Source: Harmonia axyridis
Lineage: Eukaryota; Arthropoda; Insecta; Coleoptera; Coccinellidae
Direction of reading: 5' to 3'
Length of the DNA stretch: 64,000 bases
Assembly: GCF_914767665.1 (NCBI RefSeq)
Contig: NC_059507.1
Coordinates: 36,203,270 to 36,267,269, forward strand
Shown: piece by piece, positions 1 to 11,101 of the stretch
How positions within the stretch are numbered: the first letter of the stretch is position 1
Layout of the letters: the number at the start of each line of letters is the position of its first letter
Program-made: the position numbers and the translations under genes
The notes under the pieces: generated by a model
Database searches by the model: none
What the model saw: the letters and a program-made list of their open reading frames with translations, nothing else
Told to the model about the DNA's origin: nothing

Positions 1-469
1 GTCAGTTCATTGTAATTTATGAATAATCAACCATTACTCAAAAAACAAACATTTGGGAGAAGGAAGTCTCTGACGATGTGAATTGTAAACATTCAATTAA
101 GAAGAATGATGATTATGAATGGAAGAGAAAACATGAACACTTTGCCGAAATACAATGTTTGCCATGTTTGTTTTTTTTTCCAACAATAATTCATTTTTAA
201 AAATCATATAATTGCGATTGATTGTACAGGATCATATCTATTTCAATTCTGTTTTTTCTTCTTCTTAGTTTTCTCATGAGTACCTGGAGAAAAGTTTTTT
301 GTTGGATGTGCATTTCTTTTCAACTGTAGGTGTTGTCAGAGTAAGGCAAACAACGGTCGAGTATTCGAATATGTAACTAATTTTATATCCTAAAAAGCAG
401 AATGAATGTACCCTCTTATTGTGTTGGTTATGTTTATTTGTTGTAATCTCTATTCTCTACATTATATAT
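1..469. other. 3' flank of the first CHK kinase gene
   Basis: AT-rich sequence with no recognisable gene. A minus-strand AATAAA polyadenylation signal (tttatt on the plus strand) lies at 433-438, about 32 bases beyond the stop codon of the kinase gene, so the end of that transcript probably falls near 410-420. Nothing else is supported. Confidence 0.5.
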
Positions 470-1726
470 TTAGCAACCTATATCAGAAAATTCATCACTT
501 TTTTTCTGTAGTACTTCAATTAAAGTTATGAGCAATCCTAAAACTTTCTTCCTGTATTTTATATCCTTAAGGAATGTGTCCATGATGTAAGGAGTCTTGT
601 TTACGAATGTGTAATTGTGATATCTCTCAGAATCTTCTCTTATGTACGCACCTCTTTCTTCTGGTAAATATACAGTGGTTGCAAACATGGTAGCTTCAAT
701 TAATGCTGGTATTTTGTAAATTTCTATGGATTCAAGAAACACATTCAAAGGGAAGACAGCCTCATTATCCAACTGATGATCCCTCAAAATATCTGAGAAT
801 GTTTGGTAGTAAAACGTCAATAAGGAATCCAGATATTTCTCTAAAAACTCTATGGAATTGTTGAGAAATAGAGCCATTATCAAGTCATAAGCTGGTGGTG
901 TATATCTGACCATTTGAAAATCGACGAATAAACATTCTTTATGTTTTGAATCCAGAAAAATATTGCTGGACCAGAGATCATTGTGAGTCAAAACATTTCT
1001 AAATTTCTTAGATGGGCTTATGAATTTTTCCATGTCTCCGCCAAATATCATTTCACGAAATTTTAGTTCTATTTTTTTGTCATAACCTGGCATCGTTTTC
1101 ATTAAATCTACCAGACAAGATGATATACATTTCAGCCAGTTATATTTTGAATCTCCTTCTTTGAAGGAGAATGTTCCTTCTGGTAATTTGTCCATGTGTC
1201 TATCTAAACTAAATTCTTTTTCAGATTTGATAGTCTTTTCTTCATAAACGATTGATGAGCTGTGAAAATAAGCCAGAGTTCTCAAGAGCGACTTACATTC
1301 TTCCAGTGTATAGTCTCTCTGAACTATTTTGAAATTTCTTTTCTTCAAATCCTCTAATACTAAAAGGTTTTCTTTGACCATAAAACAACAAGGAGCAAAG
1401 TTGAATCCTACCGATTTGATCAACCCGGGAAAGATATTCTTATAAAGAAAGGCCTCTTTCTTGAATAGTCCACATTCCTGAACAAAACTCCTCTGATTTT
1501 CATTTGAAATTGGTTCGGTTTTCAAAAAGTACACTTGTTCCTTCAATTGGAAGTCATCGTCAGTTTTGAAAAATAACGTCAGATGAAAATAGTCACCCAA
1601 AAAACCAACTGCTTCATCCTTAGATTGACTCAGAGAATATTTCACTAGATGTTTATCTGTTTGTGAGCTTGATTTCAAAATTTTATAGCAATCATCTTCA
1701 GTTATTATGTCTGCTTTTCGATCCAT
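470..1726 (-). CDS. CHK kinase-like (ecdysteroid kinase-like) protein, paralogue 1
   Basis: Single-exon gene of 418 codons. The ATG at 1726 is chosen because the reading frame before it starts only with GTG and because the paralogue at 3768-5012 begins at the matching place. The fold is the aminoglycoside-phosphotransferase-like EcKinase/CHK family. The nucleotide-binding lysine is probably K69 in FLKTEP. The catalytic loop HNDLWSSN gives H248, D250 and N255, and the metal-binding motif VDFQ follows with D269. Family members phosphorylate small alcohols; in insects ecdysteroid 22-phosphorylation and detoxification are the known or proposed roles. The substrate here cannot be told. Length is normal for the family, no signal peptide is seen, and all motifs are intact, so it is probably functional. 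Confidence 0.9.
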   Translation of the reverse strand: MDRKADIITEDDCYKILKSSSQTDKHLVKYSLSQSKDEAVGFLGDYFHLTLFFKTDDDFQLKEQVYFLKTEPISNENQRSFVQECGLFKKEAFLYKNIFPGLIKSVGFNFAPCCFMVKENLLVLEDLKKRNFKIVQRDYTLEECKSLLRTLAYFHSSSIVYEEKTIKSEKEFSLDRHMDKLPEGTFSFKEGDSKYNWLKCISSCLVDLMKTMPGYDKKIELKFREMIFGGDMEKFISPSKKFRNVLTHNDLWSSNIFLDSKHKECLFVDFQMVRYTPPAYDLIMALFLNNSIEFLEKYLDSLLTFYYQTFSDILRDHQLDNEAVFPLNVFLESIEIYKIPALIEATMFATTVYLPEERGAYIREDSERYHNYTFVNKTPYIMDTFLKDIKYRKKVLGLLITLIEVLQKKSDEFSDIGC

Positions 1727-2267
1727 TCGATACACAAATATTTTAGATGTTTTTTCAGTCAGATGTATACCTACTAGGAAGCACTTTTAGATCTGAATGA
1801 TGTTATAATTGAAAAAAATACTCAAATAATAATAATTAATATTGAACCACATATCATTTTGGAATATTTGAAAAATGTAATTGTTTAGATTACAATAATC
1901 CTTTATAAATAACTGTTTATTCAAGGAAAATCAATATTGTTTTTAATGATTAAATAAGTTAACATTATAATCATGACTTAATTTTGTTGAATACAAATAA
2001 ATGGTGAAAAAACGATGATTTCGAGTACCTAGATATTCAAATAATTACTTAGTATCTAAAAACAATTATGCAATGATTTGATTGATGTAATCAAAGTGTA
2101 ATTCCAGTAATATAATGGGATTTTATTATCACATTCTGTTACATGTTTCACATTGTAATTTATCATTAATAAATTTTGGATTCATATTCATAATTTTATT
2201 TTCCATAAAATTTTAACAGAAAATGGAGAATTTAAGAATCGATTTCGTAGAAATCGAGATTATTACA
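1727..2267. other. Upstream region of kinase paralogue 1
   Basis: AT-rich stretch between the kinase start and the left end of a mariner remnant. It should contain the promoter of the minus-strand kinase gene. I see no convincing TATA box and no other gene. Confidence 0.3.
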
Positions 2268-3232
2268 TGGGCGTACAACTTTGCTTCCGCCGTTTTTTCA
2301 GAAATTCGAGGATCTATTGTGATAAACTGGTTATACATTTATGATTCAAAGTATTGTCCATCGTCCATCTTTCGGGTAGCGTAAGAATCTCGCGTTGAAA
2401 AAACTGGTCATCTTTTGAAGCGGTGAACGAATCGATTCATTTTTTTACTTCTTCATAAGACTGGTAGTGCTCGTCAGTCAGGCCGTGTGCCATTGATCGG
2501 AACAAGTCTGGAGAATACGGCGGGTGAGGTAGGACTTGCCATCGGACGTGGAAGCATGACCGGGAGATCCCCATGATTTTCTGCGCTTGGAATTATCGTC
2601 ATGAACCCACTTTTCATCTCCAGTTACAATGCGATGCAGAAATCCCTTCCGCCTTTTCCGTGCAAGCAGCTGTTCACAAGAAAACAAACGCCGTTCAACA
2701 TCTATCGTCTTCAATTCGAACGGTACCCGATTTTCTTGTTTCTGAATCTTTCTAATGACTTGCAAGCTTTTTGAAATGACTTCTTGCATTACTTCCAATG
2801 ATCCTGCCAATTCTTATTGCGTTTGACACGAGTCTTGATCAAGTATTGCCTCCAATTCTGCATCTTCGAAAACCTTCTCTCTTCCACAGCCATGCTAGTC
2901 TTCGACGTCGAAATCACCGTTCTTGAAGCGTTGAAACCATTCTCGGCACGTTCTTTTCCTAATAGCGATCTCACCATAGATATATGAGAGCATTCGATGA
3001 GCCTCAGCCACATAGTTCTTCATATTAAAGCAAAAAATTAAAACCTCCCGTATATTACAAGAATTTGGTCCGTAAGCTGACATGTTTAATCGAGAATATA
3101 ACTTCATGATGGCGACACAAATGTTAAAGAATACCTAAGATTATTGTATGACATCTACGACCAATTTATTTCGACTACCACTTACCGCTACAGCCACCTA
3201 TTGCAAAAACGGCGGAAGTAGAGTTGTACACC
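2268..3232 (-). mobile_element. Decayed mariner element (copy 1)
   Basis: The element is bounded by inverted repeats. The left end carries gtacaactttgcttccgccg (2273-2292) and the right end its near complement (3207-3232), followed by TA. Minus-strand frames read as a mariner transposase in pieces: the N-terminal part AEAHRMLSYIYGE then CREWFQRFKNGDFDVED (about 2895-3025), and the central part VERRLFSCEQLLARKRRKGF then HRIVTGDEKWVHDDNSKRRK (2478-2810). These are diagnostic of the mariner (DD34D) family, but the frame is broken several times and the C-terminal catalytic part is missing. It lies between the two kinase genes. Copies of the same family are at 34188-35920 and 56829-57725. Confidence 0.85.
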
Positions 3233-3767
3233 TAATATTTTTTGTTAATGAATGTCAAATTCAAAAAATTCACTTCTTCAGGAATTGGAAGAGGAAATCA
3301 ATGAGATCCACGATTTTTGAAGGCTCAAAAACAATGAATTTTGTCGAAATATGCAGCATTGAATAAATGAGTTGAATAAAAATTCGGTTTCACAGCTCTT
3401 TTATCAACAAGGAAAGTTTGCTGAGCCCAGGAAAAAAATGAATATAATATAAAATTCAGCTGATGTAGTTATATGAAAAGAATCTAGATTTTGTTTGGTC
3501 CACATATACTGAAATAATAAAAAGAGGGAACATTTCAGGGTATTAACGATTTTGACGACTTTGTTCTGCTTGCATGAGTTTCATTATGGAACCCTTAAAT
3601 TAATAAAATAAAAATCGAATCCACTAAATATGAATTTACTGAATGATTAGTATACAATATATATTCAACAACTCAACTACACTACATTTACCTCAGTCAA
3701 TTCCTTTGAATAATTTGTTCTATACACTTAACCCAATATCATTTCTAATATCCTTAAAAATTAAACT
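3233..3767. other. 3' flank of kinase paralogue 2
   Basis: Spacer between the mariner remnant and the stop codon of the second kinase gene. It is AT-rich with no recognisable coding sequence. No clear minus-strand AATAAA was found close to the stop. Confidence 0.3.
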
Positions 3768-5012
3768 TCAATTCTCTTCACGAAGAAGTTCCACAAGAGG
3801 TATCGCAAGTTCCAGAAAGGCCTTTCTAAAAACCTCATTTTTATCATATTCCTCCAATATATATTTACTTCTGTTGGTGAAAGCAAACTCATGGTATCTT
3901 GCAGCATCCTCCAGCACATAACTTGTAGTTTCAGCAGAAATCTGGGTATTGGTTGTGAAATAAACAGCTTCTAAAAGTGTAGGCAGTTTATAATACTGAA
4001 TCGACTCGAAGAAAAGCTTTTTGGGGAATATTTTTTTTGCTGGTAGGTGATACCGATTCAGCATACCCTCAAAAGTGGTGTAGTATAGGTCTAATAAGTA
4101 GCCAAGATGTTTTTTAAGAAGATTATTGTCAGTGTTAAGGAAGAGTGTTAGCATAAGATCATAGGCTGGTGGGCTGTACCTAGCAAGCTGAAAATCTACT
4201 AATTTACACTTGAGTTCATCATTTATCATGAAATTGTTAGTCCATAGGTCACAGTGCGTTATAACATTCCTAAATTTGTTAGAGGCGCGGATGTAGGACT
4301 TCATATCTTGCAAAGCAATTCTCCTCAGTTTTTCAACTATTTTCTCAGAATCCTTCAGTTTCATTCTGAATTTTATACAGTCTGATACACAATTTGTGTT
4401 GTTTTTTAGCCACATATTTCTTGGTTGCCCTTCTACATACGAAAAAGCTTTTTCCTCGATCTCCTCCTTGTATACTTCGTCCATTCTGAGTTGTTTCTTT
4501 TCGTTAGAATTTATTTCTTCATATATTATAGAAGCTGAGTGGAAGGTAGCCAGACATTTCACCAGAGCCTCGCATTCTTCAAGATTTAGAAATCCTTCTT
4601 TCACCTTGTAATTCTCCCGGGATAGATCTTCGAAAACCATACAGTTCTTCTTCACCAAATAACATTTGGGGCAGAAATGACTGCCTGCTATTGCTGTCAA
4701 CCTGCTCAGGACATTTTCGTACAACATGCTTTCTTTTTTGAACAGTCCCATGTCTCCAACATATTTCGCTTGTGTTTCGTTAGATAAAGGTTCAGTTTTC
4801 ACGAAGAATGTATCGGTTGAAATTTTGCTGTTTGGGCCTTTCTGGTAGTTAATTTTTAGGCGGAAATGTTCTCCCATGTATCCCATTATTTTCGAGTCTG
4901 CTCTGCAAAATTCATATTTCAAAACATGGAAGTTGTTCTCACCCAAGTGTTGTTCTATAATTCGGTAACAGTCTTTCTCTGAGATTATCTCAGAAGTCAG
5001 TTTTGCTTCCAT
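3768..5012 (-). CDS. CHK kinase-like (ecdysteroid kinase-like) protein, paralogue 2
   Basis: Single-exon gene of 414 codons starting MEAKLTSEIISEKDCYRIIE. It is a clear paralogue of the 470-1726 gene, sharing for example LFKKE, LEDL/FEDL, LEECE and the kinase motifs. K72 in FVKTEP is the likely ATP-contacting lysine. The catalytic loop HCDLWTNN gives H253, D255 and N260, and VDFQ gives D273. The HNDLW of paralogue 1 is HCDLW here, a variation seen in the family. It is probably a cytosolic small-molecule kinase; the substrate is unknown. A TATA box lies upstream at 5083-5092. Both genes run in the same direction and are separated by a mariner, which suggests a tandem duplication with a later insertion. 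Confidence 0.9.
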   Translation of the reverse strand: MEAKLTSEIISEKDCYRIIEQHLGENNFHVLKYEFCRADSKIMGYMGEHFRLKINYQKGPNSKISTDTFFVKTEPLSNETQAKYVGDMGLFKKESMLYENVLSRLTAIAGSHFCPKCYLVKKNCMVFEDLSRENYKVKEGFLNLEECEALVKCLATFHSASIIYEEINSNEKKQLRMDEVYKEEIEEKAFSYVEGQPRNMWLKNNTNCVSDCIKFRMKLKDSEKIVEKLRRIALQDMKSYIRASNKFRNVITHCDLWTNNFMINDELKCKLVDFQLARYSPPAYDLMLTLFLNTDNNLLKKHLGYLLDLYYTTFEGMLNRYHLPAKKIFPKKLFFESIQYYKLPTLLEAVYFTTNTQISAETTSYVLEDAARYHEFAFTNRSKYILEEYDKNEVFRKAFLELAIPLVELLREEN

Positions 5013-5082
5013 ATCACAATAATGCTCGTCGATTGTAAGTATAGGTAGTTGATTTTTGAAAATACTAGAAAACTGAAGTTTT

Positions 5083-5092
5083 CTTTATATAG
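5083..5092 (-). promoter_or_regulatory. TATA box of kinase paralogue 2
   Basis: The minus strand reads ctatataaag, ending about 70 bases before the ATG at 5012. A start site about 30 bases downstream would leave a leader of roughly 40 bases. This is seen by motif and spacing only. Confidence 0.55.
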
Positions 5093-5100
5093 ATCCTTGA

Positions 5101-5990
5101 TTTATTGGTTAATTGTAATACTTGAGCCTTCTACAAATATACCCGATCTTTCCCTATAAATTGAATAAATTGTTTTTGTGTAGGTAATGCATAAGTGTCA
5201 TGCAATATTTGCGCTTTCTAAGGATTATATTGTTTTATTTCTTTAGTAGATTGTTGAATGTATTTTTGGATGAAATAGGATTTCTGAAATGTAAAATTTT
5301 CATTTTTGAATCAATTGAGAGCGTCAATGCAAATAAAATTGTTGAATCGTTCAATTATATTATGTGCATAAGTTAAGGTGTCAGAAGATTTCTCAAAAGA
5401 AAGTTAGGATGAAAATATTACCGAATTTTGAAATGTGTCCGAAATGTAGAATTTTGGCTTATCATTTTTGAGAATGAATTTTGAAATCGTTTAAGGAAAA
5501 ATTTTCTCACTTAACATTGAGGTAGCTGTATAGGTACCTCTTTGCAGTATTACTAAAATATTTCATTTTTTTCCGAAAGAACTGATTTAGTTGATGAATG
5601 AGCCACTGGCAATCTTTTTGCATCTTACTAGTCATTGGATATAATGCTGTATTTCATTCATGAACAGAATACTGAACCAATTGATACCTACAGTTCTATG
5701 TTCTCTCCCTAGATTTCGCCATATCGTCAATTTTCAGAAAGACGGTTGAGCAAATAAATTATGAATTATACCTGATTATTGTTAAATATACACTGTGTCC
5801 AAAAGTATGGAACAAATTCATCTTTAGCTAAACAGACCAATTCAAGAAATAACCCTGAAACACGTCGATTTTTTTATTTTAATTTACCGTATTTTAAAAT
5901 AATAATCTAATATACAGGGTGAATTAGTTTCAAGTAATAACGTCACCGTCATTTTTAAAAAATGGAACACCCCCATTTTGTCTCAATATT
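5101..5990. other. Intergenic DNA with repeat debris
   Basis: No gene is recognised. At about 5788 the sequence cactgtgtccaaaagtatgg resembles the terminus of a Tc1-type or other DNA transposon, and a 'tacagggtga' repeat-end motif lies at 5922. Probably old transposon debris; the family cannot be fixed. Confidence 0.3.
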
Positions 5991-6002
5991 TCGATTAATC
6001 TA

Positions 6003-6391
6003 GCTGAGCTGATTCCAAAAATGTATCACATGTTGATTACAATTGGTACAGGGTGGACAAAAATACAATAGTTTTGTGTGTGCTCAAAAAGTAACGCGTA
6101 ACATTCTTCATTAGTTAAATTCACAATATTATCAAAAATACTTATGGTCTAGCGGCAATTGGTTTGAATGTAACATCCTGTTGTTTGTTAGATTTTTAGA
6201 TTAATAAAAATGAGCAGTTTCAAAACATGTTTAGTACTTGTGGTCTAGCAGACAGAATATGAAAGAAATTATTTAACTAGTAAAGAATGTTAAGCGTTAC
6301 TTTTTGAGCACACACAAAACTATTGTATTTTTGTCTACCATGTACCAATTGGAATCAACAAGTGAAACATTTTTGGAATCATCTCAGCTCA
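6003..6391. repeat. Fold-back repeat (MITE-like)
   Basis: Two arms of about 105 bases (6003-6107 and 6283-6391) are near-perfect reverse complements around a loop of about 175 bases. Shared landmarks are gtaccaattgga, tttttgagcacacacaaaac and aagaatgtt. No coding sequence lies inside. This is the structure of a MITE or an inverted pair of the same repeat. Confidence 0.8.
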
Positions 6392-6394
6392 GTT

Positions 6395-6856
6395 CTAAAA
6401 ATCTTGAGTATTGACGAATTTGAGTTCTCCAAGTTCATGATCTTCTGATAAACGCCCAAATCGCAAACAGTTCAATAATAATACATATTTGCAGAATCGA
6501 AAATGAAAAAGGTTTTTTCGAAAAAAAATTTCTAAAAAAAAAGGTGTCTTCGTCCCACCAGTTTTTTCATAAAAATCCCATCAAACGTTGAGTTTATACC
6601 CAAGGTACGGCATATTGCTGAAATTGTCATCAAAAAAGCTATTTAATGATGCAATAATATATTGGGCGTGCCATTGGAGATAAGAAAGTAGTAGTCTGTT
6701 TCCGGTATAACCGAAATTTGTAGAGATATGAAAATATTTTAGGGAGTGAGATCATTGTCACAAATCTCAAGTCTCAACATGCAAATTTTCAGCACAAAAT
6801 TAAGAATAAAGTTTTCCATGAACTTCTTATAGGCTGTTACGGTAAATCACCCTGTG
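6395..6856 (-). repeat. Dispersed repeat family A, copy 1
   Basis: The sequence recurs, with divergence, at 11102-12277, 38373-38530, 54517-55102 and 62047-62945. Landmarks are tccggtataaccgaaatttg, ttgcagaatcgaaaa and the terminal gtaaatcaccctgtgtgat, which corresponds to GGGTGATTCACCGCGATGGC in better copies. It has no coding capacity and is a non-autonomous element of unknown superfamily. Confidence 0.7.
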
Positions 6857-8340
6857 TGATTGTCTAGTTCATGATGAAACAGCCTGTATACCGATTTTTT
6901 ATGTTCTTCGAATGCGAATCTATTTAAAAGTTAGATCGAACATTTTTCTTCGTATATTTTTCCGACAGACCCCGTACAACGAACCTGAGGTAAATAGCTA
7001 GTTCCTTATCAATAAAATATGACTTCCGTCCTAAAAAGCCACAACCATCAAAATGATCATTCCGCTGAATCGAATTGAAACCATTCAAACGTATGAAAAT
7101 TTTCCGAAACGTCGCGGAAAAACAGGCGCAAGCTCTATCGGAAAACCCTGCACGCATGCCTGAATACTAGGATCGTTTTCCACGTTTATTGTGAAAGCTG
7201 CACGGGGCGTCAACACATGAAAAACGTTTGTGGGAAAACACTCCTTCACAAGGGTGAGTTTTTTGTGTTGGAGATAAATCAGGTTTGGAAAACTCGAATG
7301 GAAAGTTGCATAATATCAATTTACCAACGGAGAATTTCCTTTCTGGATGTTCTCGCTTTTTTATTTCGACTTTTCCAATCGATGAATTATGTATATATCG
7401 GAATATTTGATTGTTGCTTAGTTACAATTGGGGATGTACTATATTTAGACAATGTATGGTGGATTCTTGGTTAACCTAGGGGTTTTCCTTGTCCTAAAAG
7501 TACCCATTTCGCTGTTAATTTTTCAAGACAAGTGCAATATTAGTTATTGATCCATGCGCCACTTCAACTGGCTATGTGTACAACTATACTCTGCGACATA
7601 TAAAATGCAACACCAAAAATGCGTTGCAATTTTTTGACTAAATTTGGCAGAAATGTTTGACTTGTTAAAGATTGTATGTAATTGATTAAAATTTCATTCG
7701 AAATATTTTAATAGCCTTGGACAATTTGACGTTTCACCTATTGTTACGATCGAAATTATCTGGAATACTTCTTTCTGTATCGTTTTTAGTTGAAATTGTT
7801 ATATTATTGTGTTCTTCTTTGCGGTTTTAGAATAGAATAATTTTTATTTTCCAAATCATTGACATAGGTACACATGCACGAATTCTAATTCAAAAGAAGA
7901 GGAAACAAGTCAAAATCAAAACACAAAATAAACACAACTAGGGAAGTACGGAATACATTTCATAATTTGTTTTCCTGAAAAATTCCAAATACTTATATTC
8001 CTAATGACTTTAGGCTTTGTTCAGTTATAAAATATTTATGAGAGGGGAAACAATAATCATTTATTCTACGTGTAGTATTTCTATTTTTGAACTCAATAAA
8101 GTATTGTTGATTTTTATGAAAAAAAATAATGAAACTATAAATATAAAGGTCTATAATGGTGAGTACCTATATATTTTATTCTTCTTCAATGTATCTCTAC
8201 ACGATTCTCTGAAATCAATTTTCAAAATTGATCTGATAGGAAGTTTATGTGTTATGAATATCTGTTCTGAAGATGAACTTCCTTACCAAAAATTATTTCA
8301 TAGGATATAATGGATGGAAAATTTGCATAATAAACAATCA
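6857..8340. other. Intergenic DNA, no gene recognised
   Basis: AT-rich, with short open frames that look random. A slightly more GC-rich patch at 7040-7215 has no recognisable product. Confidence 0.3.
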
Positions 8341-8363
8341 TCAGATCAGAAGGGTAGGGTTAT

Positions 8364-8406
8364 GCGGTACTGATGATCCCTAATAAGGGTGAAACCGGTG
8401 TATCGC
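8364..8406 (+). ncRNA. Hammerhead-ribozyme-like motif (imperfect)
   Basis: The strand reads CTGATGA (8370-8376), then CCC-TAATAA-GGG as a possible stem II, then GAAAC (8391-8395). Flanking GCGGTA and TATCGC can pair as a six-base stem I, including one G-U pair. Against it, the base at the cleavage position would be G rather than the required H, positions 10.1/11.1 are U and U, and stem III would need the self-complementary ACCGGT. It is either a degenerate hammerhead, one that works only as a dimer, or chance. Confidence 0.3.
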
Positions 8407-10870
8407 TATCCTCCCTTGATGACATGCATTCTCCTTGGGTTACTTTCGATTTTGATTCCTACGTAATGGCGTGGAGACCTTCTGTCTGACAATGGTTGTG
8501 TTGATGGCAGTTTCCTATTCCTGATACATTGACCAGATAAATTGTTAATATCCTATGATGTTATTACTCTATTGGAATTTGTACTAAAGATTGTACTCAT
8601 TTTTTCTTTTCATCAATTATTTCCAAATATCAGCCGTTTTATTTGTTATTTTTTGGAAAGAATGGAAAGAAAAATAAGTACAGTCTTTAGTAAAATTTCC
8701 AATAGAGTAATAACATCATATGAACAATGTTTGTATTTAAGTTTTATTTAATTCCATACCTTCGACCTTGATCTGAAAATTTGAAAGCATTCTTGGTGTT
8801 GCATTTTTCATGTCACAGAGTATATTTAATGATTAGAAGAATTTTCGAAATTCTGAATGTAAGTAGAATCCTAAATTTTCCCATATTCAATTGGTGAGAC
8901 GCTATATTATAGCTTCTCAATAGTCTTTCATGAATTCGATCCGTTTAGACGAGGACAATAAAAAAGCTTTATAGTTTTCTTATCTATTCTTTTCAATGGC
9001 CTCAGTCGATTGATTGAAATATTTATCGCTAATAAAATTGTAACCCCGCCATAAATTCCTGGATTCTAATGAAGTTTTATTTATTGAGCGCATATCTAAT
9101 TGAAATTTTGTTATTCTCGGTAGGTACTTCGTTTTATTTCCAGTTATATTTTTAACGCCACTAAGATTTTTAAGGTTTGATTTTTGGAATGTGTAGAATC
9201 CATAAATCTAATAAAAAAACATAAGTATTCTAGAGCTTTTCTCGGAAACTACGAGGACTATTCACATGAAATTTGCAAGAGAAATTAGTTCGTAAACCAT
9301 TTTGATCTTCCTAGATCGAAAACACGATTCATTAATATTTAAGGTAATAACAAAGAAAGCCAATTTTGAAAAGTTCGAAAAGTTGGTTGCCATAATTGTT
9401 TTTGACACTTTCTTCTCAATTTAAATATTCTATGGCTTTAATTTAATGAGTAATTAATATTTTGATTCCTAGAGCTCAAGCCTTTACCATGAATTGAATG
9501 TATTTTCGAACTTTTTCAATTAAATTCTATTCAAATAACAACCCTTAGTTCAAAAAAGTTTTGGATGGCAGACGGACGAAGTTTTCTAATCGATTTTTGT
9601 AATCTATACATAACAAAATATAGACTGAAAACTGTAATTGTCTAAAAACATTTGATAACAAGGCTGAAACAATTCTTTTCACTGACTCATGAGTTTTCAA
9701 TCAAGCAATTATTGATGAGAAATATAAAAAAATAGTCTATAAAAATTATTCATCGTGAAAAAATCTGCAACACTCTAAAACATAGAAGATTTCATTACAT
9801 ATAAATATCAAATTCACAATTGATTAATATGAAATCAAGTCTCATGGTGTCAATTTTCACTAATCTCCAGCAAAAGAATCTAAAGCTCAGATTTGCACTA
9901 GATAGCTCCACCAGCAAAGTGCATAATACCAAGTACTGTAGATAAATTTCTCCATTTATTCTTATGAGTACCTTCACCAAGCTAATGGAATGCAAATTTG
10001 ACATATCGAAATGCCTCTATTCTGTTAACTATTCTAACAACAATCATTCTTGAATAATGGTTTCGATAATAACCCACATGCAACTGATAAAATATCATTT
10101 CCTATTGAATAGGTAAGTTATTTTGTGAATTGTTGGAAACCATCACTTCCAACTTTCGTATCGTTTCAATTTTGTATCTGAAGAATACTTATCGTTTACG
10201 AATTCTAAATTATCAAAGATAAATCAAGTGTTTCCAAAGTGAAGAGGAAAATTTTATTAAAAAAAAACACATGATTTTTTCAATTTTCCGTAACTTAAGA
10301 AAAATTTCAACTTAAATTAATTGATTGGTGAATTCTTCTATCCCTAAATATAATTCGAAATTTTGGTTTAATATTTCCAACAATAAGAATTTGGAATCGT
10401 TAAGGAAAACTCTTTTTGAATGTGAAAATTTGGAAGATCAAAATTCAAGCTCAAAATCATGAAAAAAATATCAAAAGATGCAGTTAATATCTCTTATATC
10501 ATAAGAATACAGGATCGATGGTTTTGCATAAATTGCCAGCGTATTGTTCAATAGAAGCTTTTACGTAGGTTTTCCCTCCATTGTAACAATTTTCCCTCCT
10601 GTTTCCAGGCCTGGGATAAATATAAACTCCAATAAAGGCAACGATGATGAAGGTTGCGTAAATATAATTACGGTTTCGTATGTAGTGTTGTCTGGGCTTA
10701 ATCGATTTATGTTCAGTGACGTACTAGGACTTCAATGCGGGAGTGTATAATGAAAATGTAATCAAGGAATAAATTTTAACTGAAAATTCGACAATAAAAT
10801 TCAGTAGCTCGGGATATTTTGCCATATCATCAATCATTTTGAACCTTATAAAGCAAACTGAAGGGTTTTT
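8407..10870. other. Intergenic DNA, no gene recognised
   Basis: About 2.5 kb of AT-rich sequence. Open frames up to about 70 codons occur but show no family resemblance. No structured repeat was found here. Confidence 0.3.
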
Positions 10871-11101
10871 CAATTAGGGGTTTGTTTCATTATGAATAGC
10901 CCGCTATCTCGACCGGCAATTGTGAAATGAGTGAAAAATAATTGAGCTGTTGGGACAAGTTAGTAATGTGAAGAATCGAAACCGTGTGCGTTGATCAAGT
11001 ACAACTGAGAATATTGCTTCTGTAGCCTGGTAGTGTTGCCGAATATTTAGGTTTATCGAGTCCTCATCCTTCTTGGGAATAAGGAAATCCAACAATTATG
11101 C

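Noticed and set aside
8017..8310. 97-codon plus-strand open frame
   Set aside because: Very AT-rich with low-complexity Ile/Phe/Asn content and no family resemblance; judged chance.
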